DNA of 46,954 nucleotides from AWTP1-18 sp036518635 (GCA_036518635.1 DATDMT010000275.1:1-46954), one strand, 5' to 3'; positions 34,587-43,283 are shown, numbered from the stretch's first letter. Notes: a model not told the origin generated them from the letters alone. Program-made: numbers and translations.

Positions 34587-35627
34587 TCATTTTTCCGTGG
34601 TCGTGACGAAGGACTCAGCCCGGCTCAGTAATGATGGAAGAATCTTTTCGCTCCAGCCAGAAGCGATGCACAGGAACAGGCGCGCTGCATCTTGTACTCC
34701 CGCTGCTTCGCTCAGAGCGCTCTTAATTATGATGTTGGCGTTAAATGCAAGGTGCACCAAGATGCCTGCGCCGATACCGATGAGTATTCGGCTGAAGGCC
34801 TCCATGCGCAGGCCGCGTTTTCCGGATTCCGGCTCCAATCTCAAGGTGCGTGTGCGCGCGGTTACGGACAGGAAGGCGCCAAATGCCCCAGCCAAGCCAG
34901 CCTGCAGCCAAACTACAACAGTTTGAAGCAGCGCCAAAGGGTAGTATGCCTGTGCGACGTGCGCGGCGATCGCCAATCCGGCCAGACACAGGAGAACCGT
35001 GAGGAACCACCAGAAGAACACCGGGCGGCAAAGCTGGTCCTTCGCGACGAGAATCTGGTCTTCGGCCATGGCCAGCACCTTCTCGCATTCCTCTCGTTTG
35101 ATGCCGTTAAGCACCATGGCCATTGACTCCGCAATCAGCATGCGGACGCGTTTGGCGCTGTCACGGGCGCGGAGAGTGTTGACCTGTTGTTGTTCCTCGG
35201 TCACGCGCTCGCAAAGTGGTATGAATCGAAGCAAGGCGCGCAGCTTCGGAAAAGGCGGCTTCAGTAGCTCGCTCCGGTTATCGAGTAAGAAGTTGCTGGC
35301 GCAGCTCAGGCGCATGATGTTGGCCTGGATGACGCTCATTCCCTCTTCGCTGGAAAGGCGCTGCGTCCACCACCATTGGACTTCCAGGTTGGCATCTAGG
35401 TAGACGATGTAACGGCTGCTCTTTCGGATCAGACATTCAATCTTCTGTCCCATCCAGGGATCGATGTCGCCCTCTAGCAGCGACGACAACCGGGTCATCA
35501 CGATGCGGCGTTTCTCCGTGATCTCGGGTGGCTCCGCGTCGATCTTCTTGTCTGGATTCGCATTGCGCCACAGCGACAACGTCACCATGGCGTCGTAGAA
35601 CTCCTGATCGGGACCGGTCTCGTTCAT
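34587..35627 (-). CDS. Uncharacterised membrane protein of the islet
   Basis: A 346-residue protein: a soluble helical N-terminal region (1-200; WMGQKIECLIRKSSRYIVYL, several Cys), then three hydrophobic spans (about 203-228, 231-256, 279-302) and a C-terminal LFLCIASGWSEKILPSLLSR segment. That last motif resembles the GFSERFVPDLL tail seen in a scattered group of bacterial membrane proteins of unknown role. No enzymatic motif is evident. The ATG at 35627 has GAGAAAAGAC before it; an upstream extension to 35765 reads into repeat copy B and is unlikely. GC content is lower than the chromosome around. Its partner across copy C is the transglutaminase, convergent with it. Whether the two are functionally linked is unknown. 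Confidence 0.8.
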   Translation of the reverse strand: MNETGPDQEFYDAMVTLSLWRNANPDKKIDAEPPEITEKRRIVMTRLSSLLEGDIDPWMGQKIECLIRKSSRYIVYLDANLEVQWWWTQRLSSEEGMSVIQANIMRLSCASNFLLDNRSELLKPPFPKLRALLRFIPLCERVTEEQQQVNTLRARDSAKRVRMLIAESMAMVLNGIKREECEKVLAMAEDQILVAKDQLCRPVFFWWFLTVLLCLAGLAIAAHVAQAYYPLALLQTVVVWLQAGLAGAFGAFLSVTARTRTLRLEPESGKRGLRMEAFSRILIGIGAGILVHLAFNANIIIKSALSEAAGVQDAARLFLCIASGWSEKILPSLLSRAESFVTTTEK

Positions 35628-35727
35628 GTCTTTTCTCGTGGTAATTCTTGACGCGGGATATGGCGCCGTAATGATTGTATCCAGCATATCGCGGAAATCG
35701 TCGTGGGCCAAAGCGAACCCTAAGAAG

Positions 35728-36099
35728 GAACCACAAGGGGGCGGAGAGATTTGGTTTTTCGGCACGCCTACATGGCGTGCCTACAGCGATGCGTATGGTG
35801 TTCCGCTTCCCCTCTGTCACGCCGAGCGGAAGAAGTTTCGACGGGGGAAGTCCGGTGGCGTTGTCCGAGCGCAGCGAGTTTAGCCACCGGCCCGGCGAAG
35901 CTTCTGGAACGAGGGAAGCCCCGCGTAGCGGGGCCGGGGCGGCGGGGGCTGCTTCTTTGCCTACTTTCTTGCAGAAGCAAGAAAGTAGGTCGCCTGCCGG
36001 GGCGAGTCCCGGCACCGGCGGTTACATCAAGACTGCGTACCTGGGGAAACGGCGCAACTTCAAAACCTGGATTCCCGCTTTCGCGGGAATGACGGAGTC
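35728..36099 (-). repeat. Structured long repeat, copy B (right boundary of islet)
   Basis: Inverted relative to copy A. On the minus strand it has the same order: REP-like hairpin (36090-36073), 13-bp stem CCTACTTTCTTGC/GCAAGAAAGTAGG (35989-35977/35972-35960), second stem GCCCCGC/GCGGGGC (35934-35928/35924-35918), third stem, GACAGAGGGGAAGCGG, and a terminal GGCACGCC/GGCGTGCC hairpin (35782-35761). It lies about 100 bases upstream of the membrane-protein start, reading in the same direction. Nothing else is seen in 35628-35727. Confidence 0.75.
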
Positions 36100-36122
36100 A
36101 CGAAGTTGTGGGCATCATGGCA

Positions 36123-36161
36123 CCCCATCCCCACCCCGACCCTCCCCTTGAAAGGGAGGGA
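36123..36161. repeat. Single arm of CCCCATCCCC-type repeat
   Basis: CCCCATCCCCACCCCGACCC followed by TCCCCTTGAAAGGGAGGGA nearly repeats the arm at 19979-20019. The remaining bases up to the polA stop (36162-36230) show no feature. Confidence 0.5.
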
Positions 36162-36230
36162 GCAAGCCCGCTCGTCACTTCGATTGTTCGGCGCGAACGG
36201 TATGGGGAATGGTTGCTGCGCCGTTAGCCC

Positions 36231-38969
36231 TCAGTGCGCCTCGTCCCAGTTGGCTCCGACGCCGACTTCCGCCAACAGCAGCACCGACAACTTCGCCACC
36301 CCCGCCATCAGCTTCGGCAGTTGTTCTCGAACCAGATCAGCCTCGGCCTCCGGCACTTCCAGCACCAGTTCGTCATGGACCTGCAGGATCATCCGTGACG
36401 CCAATCCCTTCTCATCCAGCCAGCCCTGCACCGCGATCATCGCCAGCTTGATCAGATCGGCGGCGGTGCCTTGCATCGGCGCGTTGATCGCCGCGCGCTC
36501 TGCTCCCTGGCGGCGGCCAACGTTGCTGCTCTTGATGTCGGGCAGCCAGAGGCGGCGGCCGAAGACGGTTTCGACGTAGCCCTTGTCGCGGGCCAGCTTT
36601 CTCGTGTCTTCCATGTAGCGGGCGACGCCGGGGTAGCGGGCGAAGTAGCGTTCCATGTAGGAGGCGGCGGCGCTGCGTTCGAGGTTCAGTTCGCGGGCCA
36701 GGCCGAAGGCGCTCATGCCGTAGATCAGGCCGAAGTTGATCACCTTGGCGGCGCGGCGCTGGTCGGGGCCGACTTCGAGCGGGGTGATGCCGAAGATCTC
36801 GGCGGCGGTGGCGCGGTGCACGTCCTCGCCCTTGGCGAAGGCGTCGAGCAGGCCGGTGTCATTGGAGAGGTGGGCCATGATGCGCAGCTCGATCTGCGAG
36901 TAGTCGGCCGACATCAGCTGGTGGCCCGGTGGGGCGATGAAGGCGCTGCGGATGCGGCGGCCCTCGGCGGTGCGGATCGGGATGTTCTGCAGGTTAGGGT
37001 CGCTGGACGCGAGCCGGCCGGTGGCGGCGACGGCTTGCGAGAAGCTGGTGTGCACGCGGCCGGTGGCGGCGTTCACCATCTTCGGCAGCTTGTCGGTGTA
37101 GGTGCCCTTCAGCTTGTTGAGGCTGCGGTGTTCCAGCAGCAGCTTGGGCAGCGGGTAGTCGAGGGCCAGTTGGGTCAGCACGTCCTCGTCGGTGGAGGGG
37201 GTGCCCGAAGGGGTCTTCTTCACCACCGGCAGGCCCTGGCGCTCGAAGAGGATTTCGGCCAGTTGCTTGGGCGAGGCCAGATTGAAGGGCTGGCCGGCCA
37301 GGGTGTGGGCTTCGCCTTCCAGCTGCAGCAGGCGGCGGCCGAGTTCGTCGCTCTGTTTCGCCAGGGCGGCGCTGTCGATCAGCACGCCGACCCGCTCCAT
37401 CCGGTAGAGCACTTCCGCCACCGGCAGTTCGATTTCGCGGTAGAGCTTGTCCAGGGCCGGTTCGGCGGCCAGTTGCGGCGCCAGCACCTGGTGCACCTGC
37501 AGGGTGATGTCGGCATCCTCGGCGCCGTAGAGGCTGGCCCGCTCCACGTCGACCTGGGCGAAGGAGATGCGCTTGGCGCCCTTGCCGGTCAGCTCGTCGT
37601 AGCTGATCGTCGCGTAGCCGCAGTGGCGGCTGGCGAGGGAACCCAGGTCGTGGTTCTTGTCGCTCTCCAGCACATAGCTTTGCAGCAGGGTGTCGTCGGC
37701 GATGCCGGCCAATTGGATGCCGTGGTTGGCGAAGACGTGGCGGTCGTACTTCAGGTGCTGGCCGAGTTTCTTGTGGGCCGGCGATTCGAGCCAGGGGCGC
37801 AGCTTGTCGAGGCACTCGGCGAGGGGCAGTTGCTCCGGCGCGCCGGCGTAGTTGTGGCCCAGGGGCAGGTAGGCGGCCTCGCCGCTTAGGCAGCAGAAGG
37901 AGATACCTACCAACTGCGCCTGCATCGGGTCCAGGTCGGTGGTCTCGGTGTCCACGGCGGTGAGGCTCGCGGCATCGAGCTTGGCCAGCCAGGCGTCGAG
38001 CAGGGCGGGGGTATCGATGCAGACATAGCCGCTGCGGTCGGGCTCGTGCAGTTCCTGCGGCGCGCTCGGGGCGAAGGTGTTGGTGGCGGCAGTGCTGGCG
38101 GAGGGCGCCAGGTTGCCCAGGCCGCCGCGCTGCACTTCCTTCAGCCAGGTCTTGAATTCGAGGCGGGCGAACAGCTCCGCCAGCTTGTCGTTGTCGTGGG
38201 GCGAGGGCGCCAGGCTCTCCGGCGTCACCGGCAGGTCCAGGTCGCAGGCGATGGTCACCAGCTTCTTGCCCAGGGGCAGGAAGTCCAGGTGGCGCCGCAG
38301 GTTGTCGCCGACGGCGCCCTTGACCTCGGCGGCGTGGGCGACGATCTCTTCCAAGGAGCCGTACTGGCTCAGCCATTTGACTGCGGTCTTGGGACCGACC
38401 TTGTCCACGCCGGGGACGTTGTCCACGCTGTCGCCCATCAGGGTCAGGTAGTCCACGATGCGCTGCGGCGGCACGCCGAACTTGGCCAGCACGCCGGCCT
38501 CGTCGAGCATCTCGTTGCTCATGGTGTTCACCAGGGTCACATGGCCGTCCACCAGTTGCGCCATGTCCTTGTCGCCGGTGGAGATCACGCAGTCCATGCC
38601 CTGGGCCGAGGCGCGGCGGGCGAGGGTGCCGATCACGTCGTCGGCTTCGACGCCGTCGATCATCAACAGCGGCCAGCCGAGGGCCCGCACGCAGTCGTGC
38701 AGGGGCTCGATCTGGGCCCGCAGGTCGTCCGGCATCGGCGGGCGGTTGGCCTTGTACTGCGGGTACCAGTCGTCGCGGAAGGTCTTGCCCTTGGCGTCGA
38801 ACACCACGGCCCGGAACTCCGCGCTATGATCGGCTTCAAGCCGGCGCAGCATGCTGATTACGCCGTAGATCGCGCCGGTGGGCTCGCCCGATTGGTTGCG
38901 CAGATCGGGCAGGGCATGGAAGGCGCGGTACAAATACGACGAGCCGTCGACAAGAAGAAGTCTGGACAT
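36231..38969 (-). CDS. polA: DNA polymerase I
   Basis: A 912-residue DNA polymerase for repair synthesis and RNA-primer removal, close to the 928 residues of E. coli PolA. The 5'-3' exonuclease domain (1-290) begins RLLLVDGSSYLYRAFHALPD and includes VEADDVIGTLARRA and GDSVDNVPGVDKVGPKTA. The 3'-5' exonuclease domain (about 320-500) keeps DTETTDLDP (active metal ligands), so proofreading is likely intact. The polymerase domain has motif A SADYSQIELRIMAHLS, motif B RRAAKVINFGLIYGMS and motif C LQVHDELVLEVP. The start at 38969 is set by the family N-terminus; only 13 bases separate it from the divergent gene at 38983. Confidence 0.97.
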   Translation of the reverse strand: MSRLLLVDGSSYLYRAFHALPDLRNQSGEPTGAIYGVISMLRRLEADHSAEFRAVVFDAKGKTFRDDWYPQYKANRPPMPDDLRAQIEPLHDCVRALGWPLLMIDGVEADDVIGTLARRASAQGMDCVISTGDKDMAQLVDGHVTLVNTMSNEMLDEAGVLAKFGVPPQRIVDYLTLMGDSVDNVPGVDKVGPKTAVKWLSQYGSLEEIVAHAAEVKGAVGDNLRRHLDFLPLGKKLVTIACDLDLPVTPESLAPSPHDNDKLAELFARLEFKTWLKEVQRGGLGNLAPSASTAATNTFAPSAPQELHEPDRSGYVCIDTPALLDAWLAKLDAASLTAVDTETTDLDPMQAQLVGISFCCLSGEAAYLPLGHNYAGAPEQLPLAECLDKLRPWLESPAHKKLGQHLKYDRHVFANHGIQLAGIADDTLLQSYVLESDKNHDLGSLASRHCGYATISYDELTGKGAKRISFAQVDVERASLYGAEDADITLQVHQVLAPQLAAEPALDKLYREIELPVAEVLYRMERVGVLIDSAALAKQSDELGRRLLQLEGEAHTLAGQPFNLASPKQLAEILFERQGLPVVKKTPSGTPSTDEDVLTQLALDYPLPKLLLEHRSLNKLKGTYTDKLPKMVNAATGRVHTSFSQAVAATGRLASSDPNLQNIPIRTAEGRRIRSAFIAPPGHQLMSADYSQIELRIMAHLSNDTGLLDAFAKGEDVHRATAAEIFGITPLEVGPDQRRAAKVINFGLIYGMSAFGLARELNLERSAAASYMERYFARYPGVARYMEDTRKLARDKGYVETVFGRRLWLPDIKSSNVGRRQGAERAAINAPMQGTAADLIKLAMIAVQGWLDEKGLASRMILQVHDELVLEVPEAEADLVREQLPKLMAGVAKLSVLLLAEVGVGANWDEAH

Positions 38970-38982
38970 GGAGGGGGAAGCG

Positions 38983-39711
38983 ATGAACGCGTTTGACAAG
39001 TTACCGAAGGTGGCCGATCCGTTGGCTTCGACCCCTGGAGCCACGGCCCGCGAGGCCTGGCGCATGTTTGGGATTATGGCAGAGTTCGTTGAGGCGACTG
39101 AGCGCCTGGCCCAGGTCCAGCCGGCGGTGTCGATCTTCGGCAGCGCCCGTGTGCCGCCGGGTTCCGAGTACTACGAGCTGTGCGAAACCATCGCCCGGCT
39201 GTTGTCCGATGCCGGCTTCTCGGTGGTCTCCGGTGGCGGCCCCGGCATCATGGAAGCGGCCAACAAGGGCGCCTTTGAGGGCCGCAGCGTCAGCGTCGGC
39301 CTCAACATCCAGTTGCCGATGGAGCAGAAGGCCAATCCCTACCAGGATATCTCGCAGACCTTCCGCCATTTCTTCGCCCGCAAGTACATGTTCGTCAAGC
39401 TGGCCAACGCCTATGTGGTGATGCCCGGCGGCTTCGGCACCCTCGACGAACTGCTCGAGGCGCTGACCCTGATCCAGACCGGCAAATCGCCGAAGATTCC
39501 GATGATCCTGGTCGGCAGCAAGTTCTGGGCGGGCCTGGTGGACTGGTTCCGCGACCGGCTGGTGAGCGAGGGCATGATCCACGCCGAGGATATGGACCTG
39601 ATCCAGGTGATCGACAAGCCCGAGGATGTGGTCGAGGCGATCTTCAAGCACTACGCCACCCGCGGCTTCGAACGCCTACCGGTGGAGCACGAGCTGCTGC
39701 TCAATTTGTAA
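38983..39711 (+). CDS. LOG-family (TIGR00730) Rossmann-fold nucleotide hydrolase-like protein
   Basis: A 242-residue protein with SIFGSARVPPGSEYYE, SGGGPGIMEAANKGAFEG and MPGGFGTLDELLEALT, the signature of the LOG / lysine-decarboxylase-like family whose characterised members hydrolyse cytokinin nucleotide 5'-monophosphates or purine/pyrimidine nucleotides. The PGGxGTxxE motif with its catalytic Glu is intact. The start at 38983 has a GGAGGGGG ribosome site; its complement forms the polA 5' end. Cytoplasmic; substrate not known. Confidence 0.93.
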   Translation: MNAFDKLPKVADPLASTPGATAREAWRMFGIMAEFVEATERLAQVQPAVSIFGSARVPPGSEYYELCETIARLLSDAGFSVVSGGGPGIMEAANKGAFEGRSVSVGLNIQLPMEQKANPYQDISQTFRHFFARKYMFVKLANAYVVMPGGFGTLDELLEALTLIQTGKSPKIPMILVGSKFWAGLVDWFRDRLVSEGMIHAEDMDLIQVIDKPEDVVEAIFKHYATRGFERLPVEHELLLNL

Positions 39712-39756
39712 TCAGGCGCTCTGCTAGAATCCACGGGCATCCAAAAGGAATTTCCC

Positions 39757-40089
39757 ATGCGTCGCCTGCTCCCCATCCTGCTGTTCGCCGTGACTCTGCC
39801 CGTGCTGGCCGAAAAGCCTGCCAACCTGGAACCCTTGCCGGCCGTGCCGCCGCCCCCGCCCGGCATCGTGGACCCGGACCTGGAACCCCAGGTGACCATC
39901 ACCAAACGCGGTGAGGACAAGGTCGAGGAATTCCGCGCCAACGGCCGGCTCTACATGATCAAGGTGACGCCGCCCCACGGCCTGCCCTATTACCTGATCG
40001 ACGACGAAGGCAACGGCAGCCTGGTGCGCCGCGACACCATCGGCCCCAACCTGAAGATGCCGTCCTGGGTCATCAAGACTTGGGATTGA
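39757..40089 (+). CDS. DUF2782 family exported protein
   Basis: A 110-residue protein with signal peptide (1-18, ending LPVLA), a Pro-rich linker (PAVPPPPPG) and the DUF2782 body VTITKRGEDKVEEFRANGRL, YMIKVTPPHGLPYYLIDDEG and a PSWVIKTWD end. This family commonly lies near polA in beta- and gammaproteobacteria. Periplasmic, function unknown. The ATG at 39757 has AAGGAA upstream. Confidence 0.92.
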   Translation: MRRLLPILLFAVTLPVLAEKPANLEPLPAVPPPPPGIVDPDLEPQVTITKRGEDKVEEFRANGRLYMIKVTPPHGLPYYLIDDEGNGSLVRRDTIGPNLKMPSWVIKTWD

Positions 40090-40117
40090 ACGCCCCCGCC
40101 ACCGCGCTGAGCCTGCC

Positions 40118-40834
40118 GTGAACGATTCCGCCGCCCCTGTCATCGACGTGGTGTCGGAACCGCGCCTGGTCTCCGTCGATCAGGCGATGCAGTGGTTCGT
40201 CCGCGGCTGGCGGATGTTCCGCGCCGACCCCGGCGTGTGGATGGCGATCGGCGTGGTGTTCGGCCTGATCTACGGCCTCTCCGGCGTGGTCACCATGCTC
40301 GGTCCGCTGGCCTCGGCCATGCTCACCCCGGTGTTGCTGGGCGGCGTGATGATGGGCTGTGCGGCGCAGGATCGCGGCGAGCCGCTGCAGTTCGAAACCC
40401 TGTTCGCCGGCTTCCGCTACAACACCAACAACCTGGTGATGGTCGGCGTGCTGACCCTGGTATCCACCATCCTGATGATGCTCGCTGCCGCCGCGCTGGG
40501 TTTCGTCGGCGCCCTGCTGGGCAGCTTCGGCGGCCGCGTGGTCGGCATCTTTTTCATCCTGGTGGCGGCGATTGCCTTCCTCGCGGTGATCTCCGCCTTC
40601 GCCATGGCGCTCTGGTACGCCGCGCCGCTGGTGGCCCTGGCCCACATGACGCCGGTGGCGGCGGCCAAGGCCAGCTTCCGCGCCTGCATGATCAACTGGT
40701 TACCGTTGAGCATCTATGGCCTGGTGATCGTGGTGCTGTTCACCCTGTCGGTGTTCACCCTGTTCCTCGGCCTGCTGGTGCTGATCCCGGTGCTGCTGGC
40801 CGCCCACTACGCGTCCTACCGCGACATCTTTTGA
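40118..40834 (+). CDS. BPSS1780-type membrane protein
   Basis: A 238-residue integral membrane protein with about five to six hydrophobic spans after a soluble N-terminus (SVDQAMQWFVRGWRMFRADP), ending AAHYASYRDIF. Matches the BPSS1780 family as I know it; function unknown. It starts with GTG at 40118. The next gene is a paralogue, 34 bases downstream, so the two form a likely tandem pair. Confidence 0.85.
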   Translation: MNDSAAPVIDVVSEPRLVSVDQAMQWFVRGWRMFRADPGVWMAIGVVFGLIYGLSGVVTMLGPLASAMLTPVLLGGVMMGCAAQDRGEPLQFETLFAGFRYNTNNLVMVGVLTLVSTILMMLAAAALGFVGALLGSFGGRVVGIFFILVAAIAFLAVISAFAMALWYAAPLVALAHMTPVAAAKASFRACMINWLPLSIYGLVIVVLFTLSVFTLFLGLLVLIPVLLAAHYASYRDIF

Positions 40835-40868
40835 CCCGCCTCCAGGTTTTTCTTTCGACTGACTGATC

Positions 40869-41612
40869 ATGCAGGCGCTGCGACTTCCTGCCCGCCAGGG
40901 CGTGCAATGGCTGGTTTCCGGCATCTACCTGTTCCGCAGCAACCCGCTGCTGCTGACTTCGCTGACGGTGCTCTACCTGCTGGCGGTGCTGTTGATGGCC
41001 AGCGTGCCTTATCTCGGCATGGCCCTCGCCTCCCTGGCGCGGCCGGTGCTGACCCTGGTGGTGGCCAACGGCTGCCGCGCCATCGACCATCGCCGCTCGC
41101 GGCCCCTGGCCAAGGGGGCCCTGCTGAACGGCGTCGAGGCCAACCAGACGCAGCTGATCCGCCTCGGCGGCCTCTACCTGCTTGGCTCGCTGCTGGTGCT
41201 GATCCTCAACGCTCTGCTGGCCGGTGGCGACGTGGACATGCGGCGGATGAGCCAGCAGGAGATGACCCTGGCGCTGATGAAAATGATGGCCCTGGCGATG
41301 ATCGTCGAGCTGCCCTTCTGGTTCACCCCGCTGCTGGTCGGCTGGGGCGGCGTCAGCGCCGGCAAGTCGCTGTTCTTCAGTCTGATCGCCGTGCAGCGCA
41401 ACTGGCGCCCCTTCGCCGCCTACGGCCTGACTCTGGGCGCCGGCGTGGCCCTGCTGGCGAGCCTGGTGCTGGGCATCTCGGAACTGTTCGGCAGCAACAT
41501 CCTGGCCGGCATCCTGTTCCTGCTGCTCGGCCTGTTCATGTCCTTCGTCCTGACGCCGGTGCTGATGGCCAGCGTCTATCTCGGCTACCGCGATGTCTTC
41601 GCCGTTGAATGA
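40869..41612 (+). CDS. BPSS1780-type membrane protein, paralogue
   Basis: A 247-residue membrane protein with the same build as its neighbour: MQALRLPARQGVQWLVSGIY, several hydrophobic spans, and a VYLGYRDVFAVE end (neighbour: HYASYRDIF). The shared QWxxxGxxxFRxxP start and YRD(I/V)F end mark them as a tandem duplication. It overlaps the start of nadD by 20 bases. Function unknown. Confidence 0.85.
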   Translation: MQALRLPARQGVQWLVSGIYLFRSNPLLLTSLTVLYLLAVLLMASVPYLGMALASLARPVLTLVVANGCRAIDHRRSRPLAKGALLNGVEANQTQLIRLGGLYLLGSLLVLILNALLAGGDVDMRRMSQQEMTLALMKMMALAMIVELPFWFTPLLVGWGGVSAGKSLFFSLIAVQRNWRPFAAYGLTLGAGVALLASLVLGISELFGSNILAGILFLLLGLFMSFVLTPVLMASVYLGYRDVFAVE

Positions 41613-42261
41613 CGGCCCCCTGGGGCTGCTCGGCGGCACCTTCGACCCGATCCACTGCGGCCACCTGCGCCTGGCCGAAGAGGCCGTCGAGTCCCTCGAC
41701 CTGGCCGCGCTGCGGCTGATCCCCGCCGGCTCGCCGCCGCACCGGAGCCAGCCGCAGACTGCCGCCGAGCACCGCCTGGCGATGGTGCGCCTGGCCGCCG
41801 CCGGCAACCCGCGGCTGCTGGTGGACGATGCCGAGGTGCGCGCCGCCGGCCCCAGCTACACCGTCCTCACCCTGGAACGGCTGCGGGCCGAATTCGGCCC
41901 GCAGCGCCCGCTGGTGCTGCTGCTCGGCGCCGACGCCTTTCTCGGCCTGACCACCTGGCACCGCTGGGAAGAACTGTTCGGCCTCGCCCACATCGCCGTC
42001 GCCACCCGGCCCAGCCACGTCCTCGAAACCGCCTACATGACGCCGACCCTGGCCGCGGTCTTCAACGCTCGCTGCCGTCGCGATGCCGCCGCCCTGGCCG
42101 CCGCGCCGGCCGGCAGCATCCTGCCCTTCGGCATTACGCCGCTGGACATTTCCGCCACGGCGATCCGCGCCGCATTGGGTACGGGCCGCAGCGCCCGCTA
42201 TTTGCTGCCGGATTCCGTTCTCGACTATATTGACCACCATCACCTCTACAGCGCACCCTGA
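41593..42261 (+). CDS. nadD: Nicotinate-nucleotide adenylyltransferase
   Basis: A 222-residue enzyme converting nicotinate mononucleotide and ATP to deamido-NAD in NAD synthesis. It has LLGGTFDPIHCGHLRLAEEA (HxGH nucleotidyltransferase signature) near the start and ISATAIRAALGTGR (ISxTxxR motif) near the end. The first gene of the conserved nadD-rsfS-rlmH-maf-rng order. The ATG at 41593 lies within the preceding gene; the next ATG, rsfS, follows its stop immediately. Confidence 0.97.
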   Translation: MSSPLNDGPLGLLGGTFDPIHCGHLRLAEEAVESLDLAALRLIPAGSPPHRSQPQTAAEHRLAMVRLAAAGNPRLLVDDAEVRAAGPSYTVLTLERLRAEFGPQRPLVLLLGADAFLGLTTWHRWEELFGLAHIAVATRPSHVLETAYMTPTLAAVFNARCRRDAAALAAAPAGSILPFGITPLDISATAIRAALGTGRSARYLLPDSVLDYIDHHHLYSAP

Positions 42262-42771
42262 ATGGATATCCGCAAGCTACAGAAGCTCGTCGTCGACGCC
42301 CTCGAAGACGTCAAAGGCCAGGACATCGAAGTCCTCGACACCACCAAGCTGACTTCCCTGTTCGATCGCATCGTGATCGCCACGGGCACCTCCAACCGCC
42401 AGGTCAAAGCCCTTGCCCGCAGCGTCCACGACAAGGTCCGCGAGGCGGGCATCGCCGTGAACGGCATCGAAGGCGAGGACGGCGGCGAATGGGTGCTGGT
42501 GGACCTGGGCGACATCGTCGTCCACGTCATGCAGCCGGCGGTGCGCACCTACTACAACCTGGAAGAGCTGTGGCTGAGCAAGCCCGCCGCCGCCAAGCGC
42601 GCCAAGGCAGCAGCAGAGGCCGCCGGCGAAGCCGCAGCTCCGGCCAAGAAACCCGCGGCGAAAAAGCCCGCCGTGAAGCGAACCAAGGCGGTGGCCGATG
42701 AGGCCGCCCCCGCTCCGGCCAAGAAGCCCGCTGCAAAGCGTACGCCCAGGGCTAAGTCGAGCGCGGAGTGA
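42262..42771 (+). CDS. rsfS: Ribosome silencing factor RsfS with Ala/Lys-rich tail
   Basis: A 169-residue protein. Residues 1-108 are a normal RsfS (IojAP) domain that binds ribosomal protein L14 and blocks 30S-50S joining in poor conditions: DIEVLDTTKLTSLFDRIVIA, GTSNRQVKALA, GEWVLVDLGDIVVHVM and YYNLEELW. The final about 60 residues are an unusual low-complexity tail of Ala, Lys and Pro (KKPAAKKPAVKRTKAVADE) like histone H1-type segments. The tail is not part of the RsfS fold. Overlaps rlmH by GTGA. Confidence 0.95.
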   Translation: MDIRKLQKLVVDALEDVKGQDIEVLDTTKLTSLFDRIVIATGTSNRQVKALARSVHDKVREAGIAVNGIEGEDGGEWVLVDLGDIVVHVMQPAVRTYYNLEELWLSKPAAAKRAKAAAEAAGEAAAPAKKPAAKKPAVKRTKAVADEAAPAPAKKPAAKRTPRAKSSAE

Positions 42772-43238
42772 AACTCCTGATCGCCGCGGTCGGCACTCGG
42801 ATGCCCGGCTGGGTCGAGGAGGGCTACGGCGAGTTCGCCAAGCGCATGCCGCGGGAACTGCCGCTGTCCCTGCTGGAAGTGAAGGCCGAGCCGCGCAGCG
42901 AAGGTAAGCCGGTGGAGGCGATGATGGCCGCCGAGGCGCAGCGCCTGCGCGCCGCCCTGCCGGCCCGCTGCCGTCGCATCGTGCTCGACGAGCGCGGCAC
43001 TGAACTGAGTACCCGCAACCTGGCCGACCGCCTGGCACGCTGGATGGGCGAGGGCGACGACGTCGCCTTCATCGTCGGCGGTCCCGACGGCCTCGACCCG
43101 GCGCTGAAGCAGGAGGCCGACGAGCGCGTGCGCTTGTCCGGCCTGACCCTGCCCCATGCCCTGGTGCGGGTGATCCTGGCCGAAGCCCTGTACCGCGCCG
43201 CCAGCCTGATGCGCGGCCACCCCTATCATCGTGAGTAA
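42768..43238 (+). CDS. rlmH: 23S rRNA pseudouridine-1915 N3-methyltransferase RlmH
   Basis: A 156-residue SPOUT-class methyltransferase that methylates pseudouridine 1915 in helix 69 of the 23S rRNA. It shows KLLIAAVGTRMPGWVEEGY, VLDERGTELSTRNLAD, FIVGGPDGL and the C-terminal ALVRVILAEALYRAASLM plus RGHPYHRE trefoil-knot end. It starts with GTG inside the rsfS stop (GTGA). Length is the family standard. Confidence 0.97.
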   Translation: MKLLIAAVGTRMPGWVEEGYGEFAKRMPRELPLSLLEVKAEPRSEGKPVEAMMAAEAQRLRAALPARCRRIVLDERGTELSTRNLADRLARWMGEGDDVAFIVGGPDGLDPALKQEADERVRLSGLTLPHALVRVILAEALYRAASLMRGHPYHRE

Positions 43239-43283
43239 TCTGCCGCAGCGGCCGCGCCGCCCGGCCTTCTGGAACCCGACGTC

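Noticed and set aside
35675..36151. Frames on either strand across repeat copy B
   Set aside because: Same reason: sequence is explained by the repeat and its hairpins.
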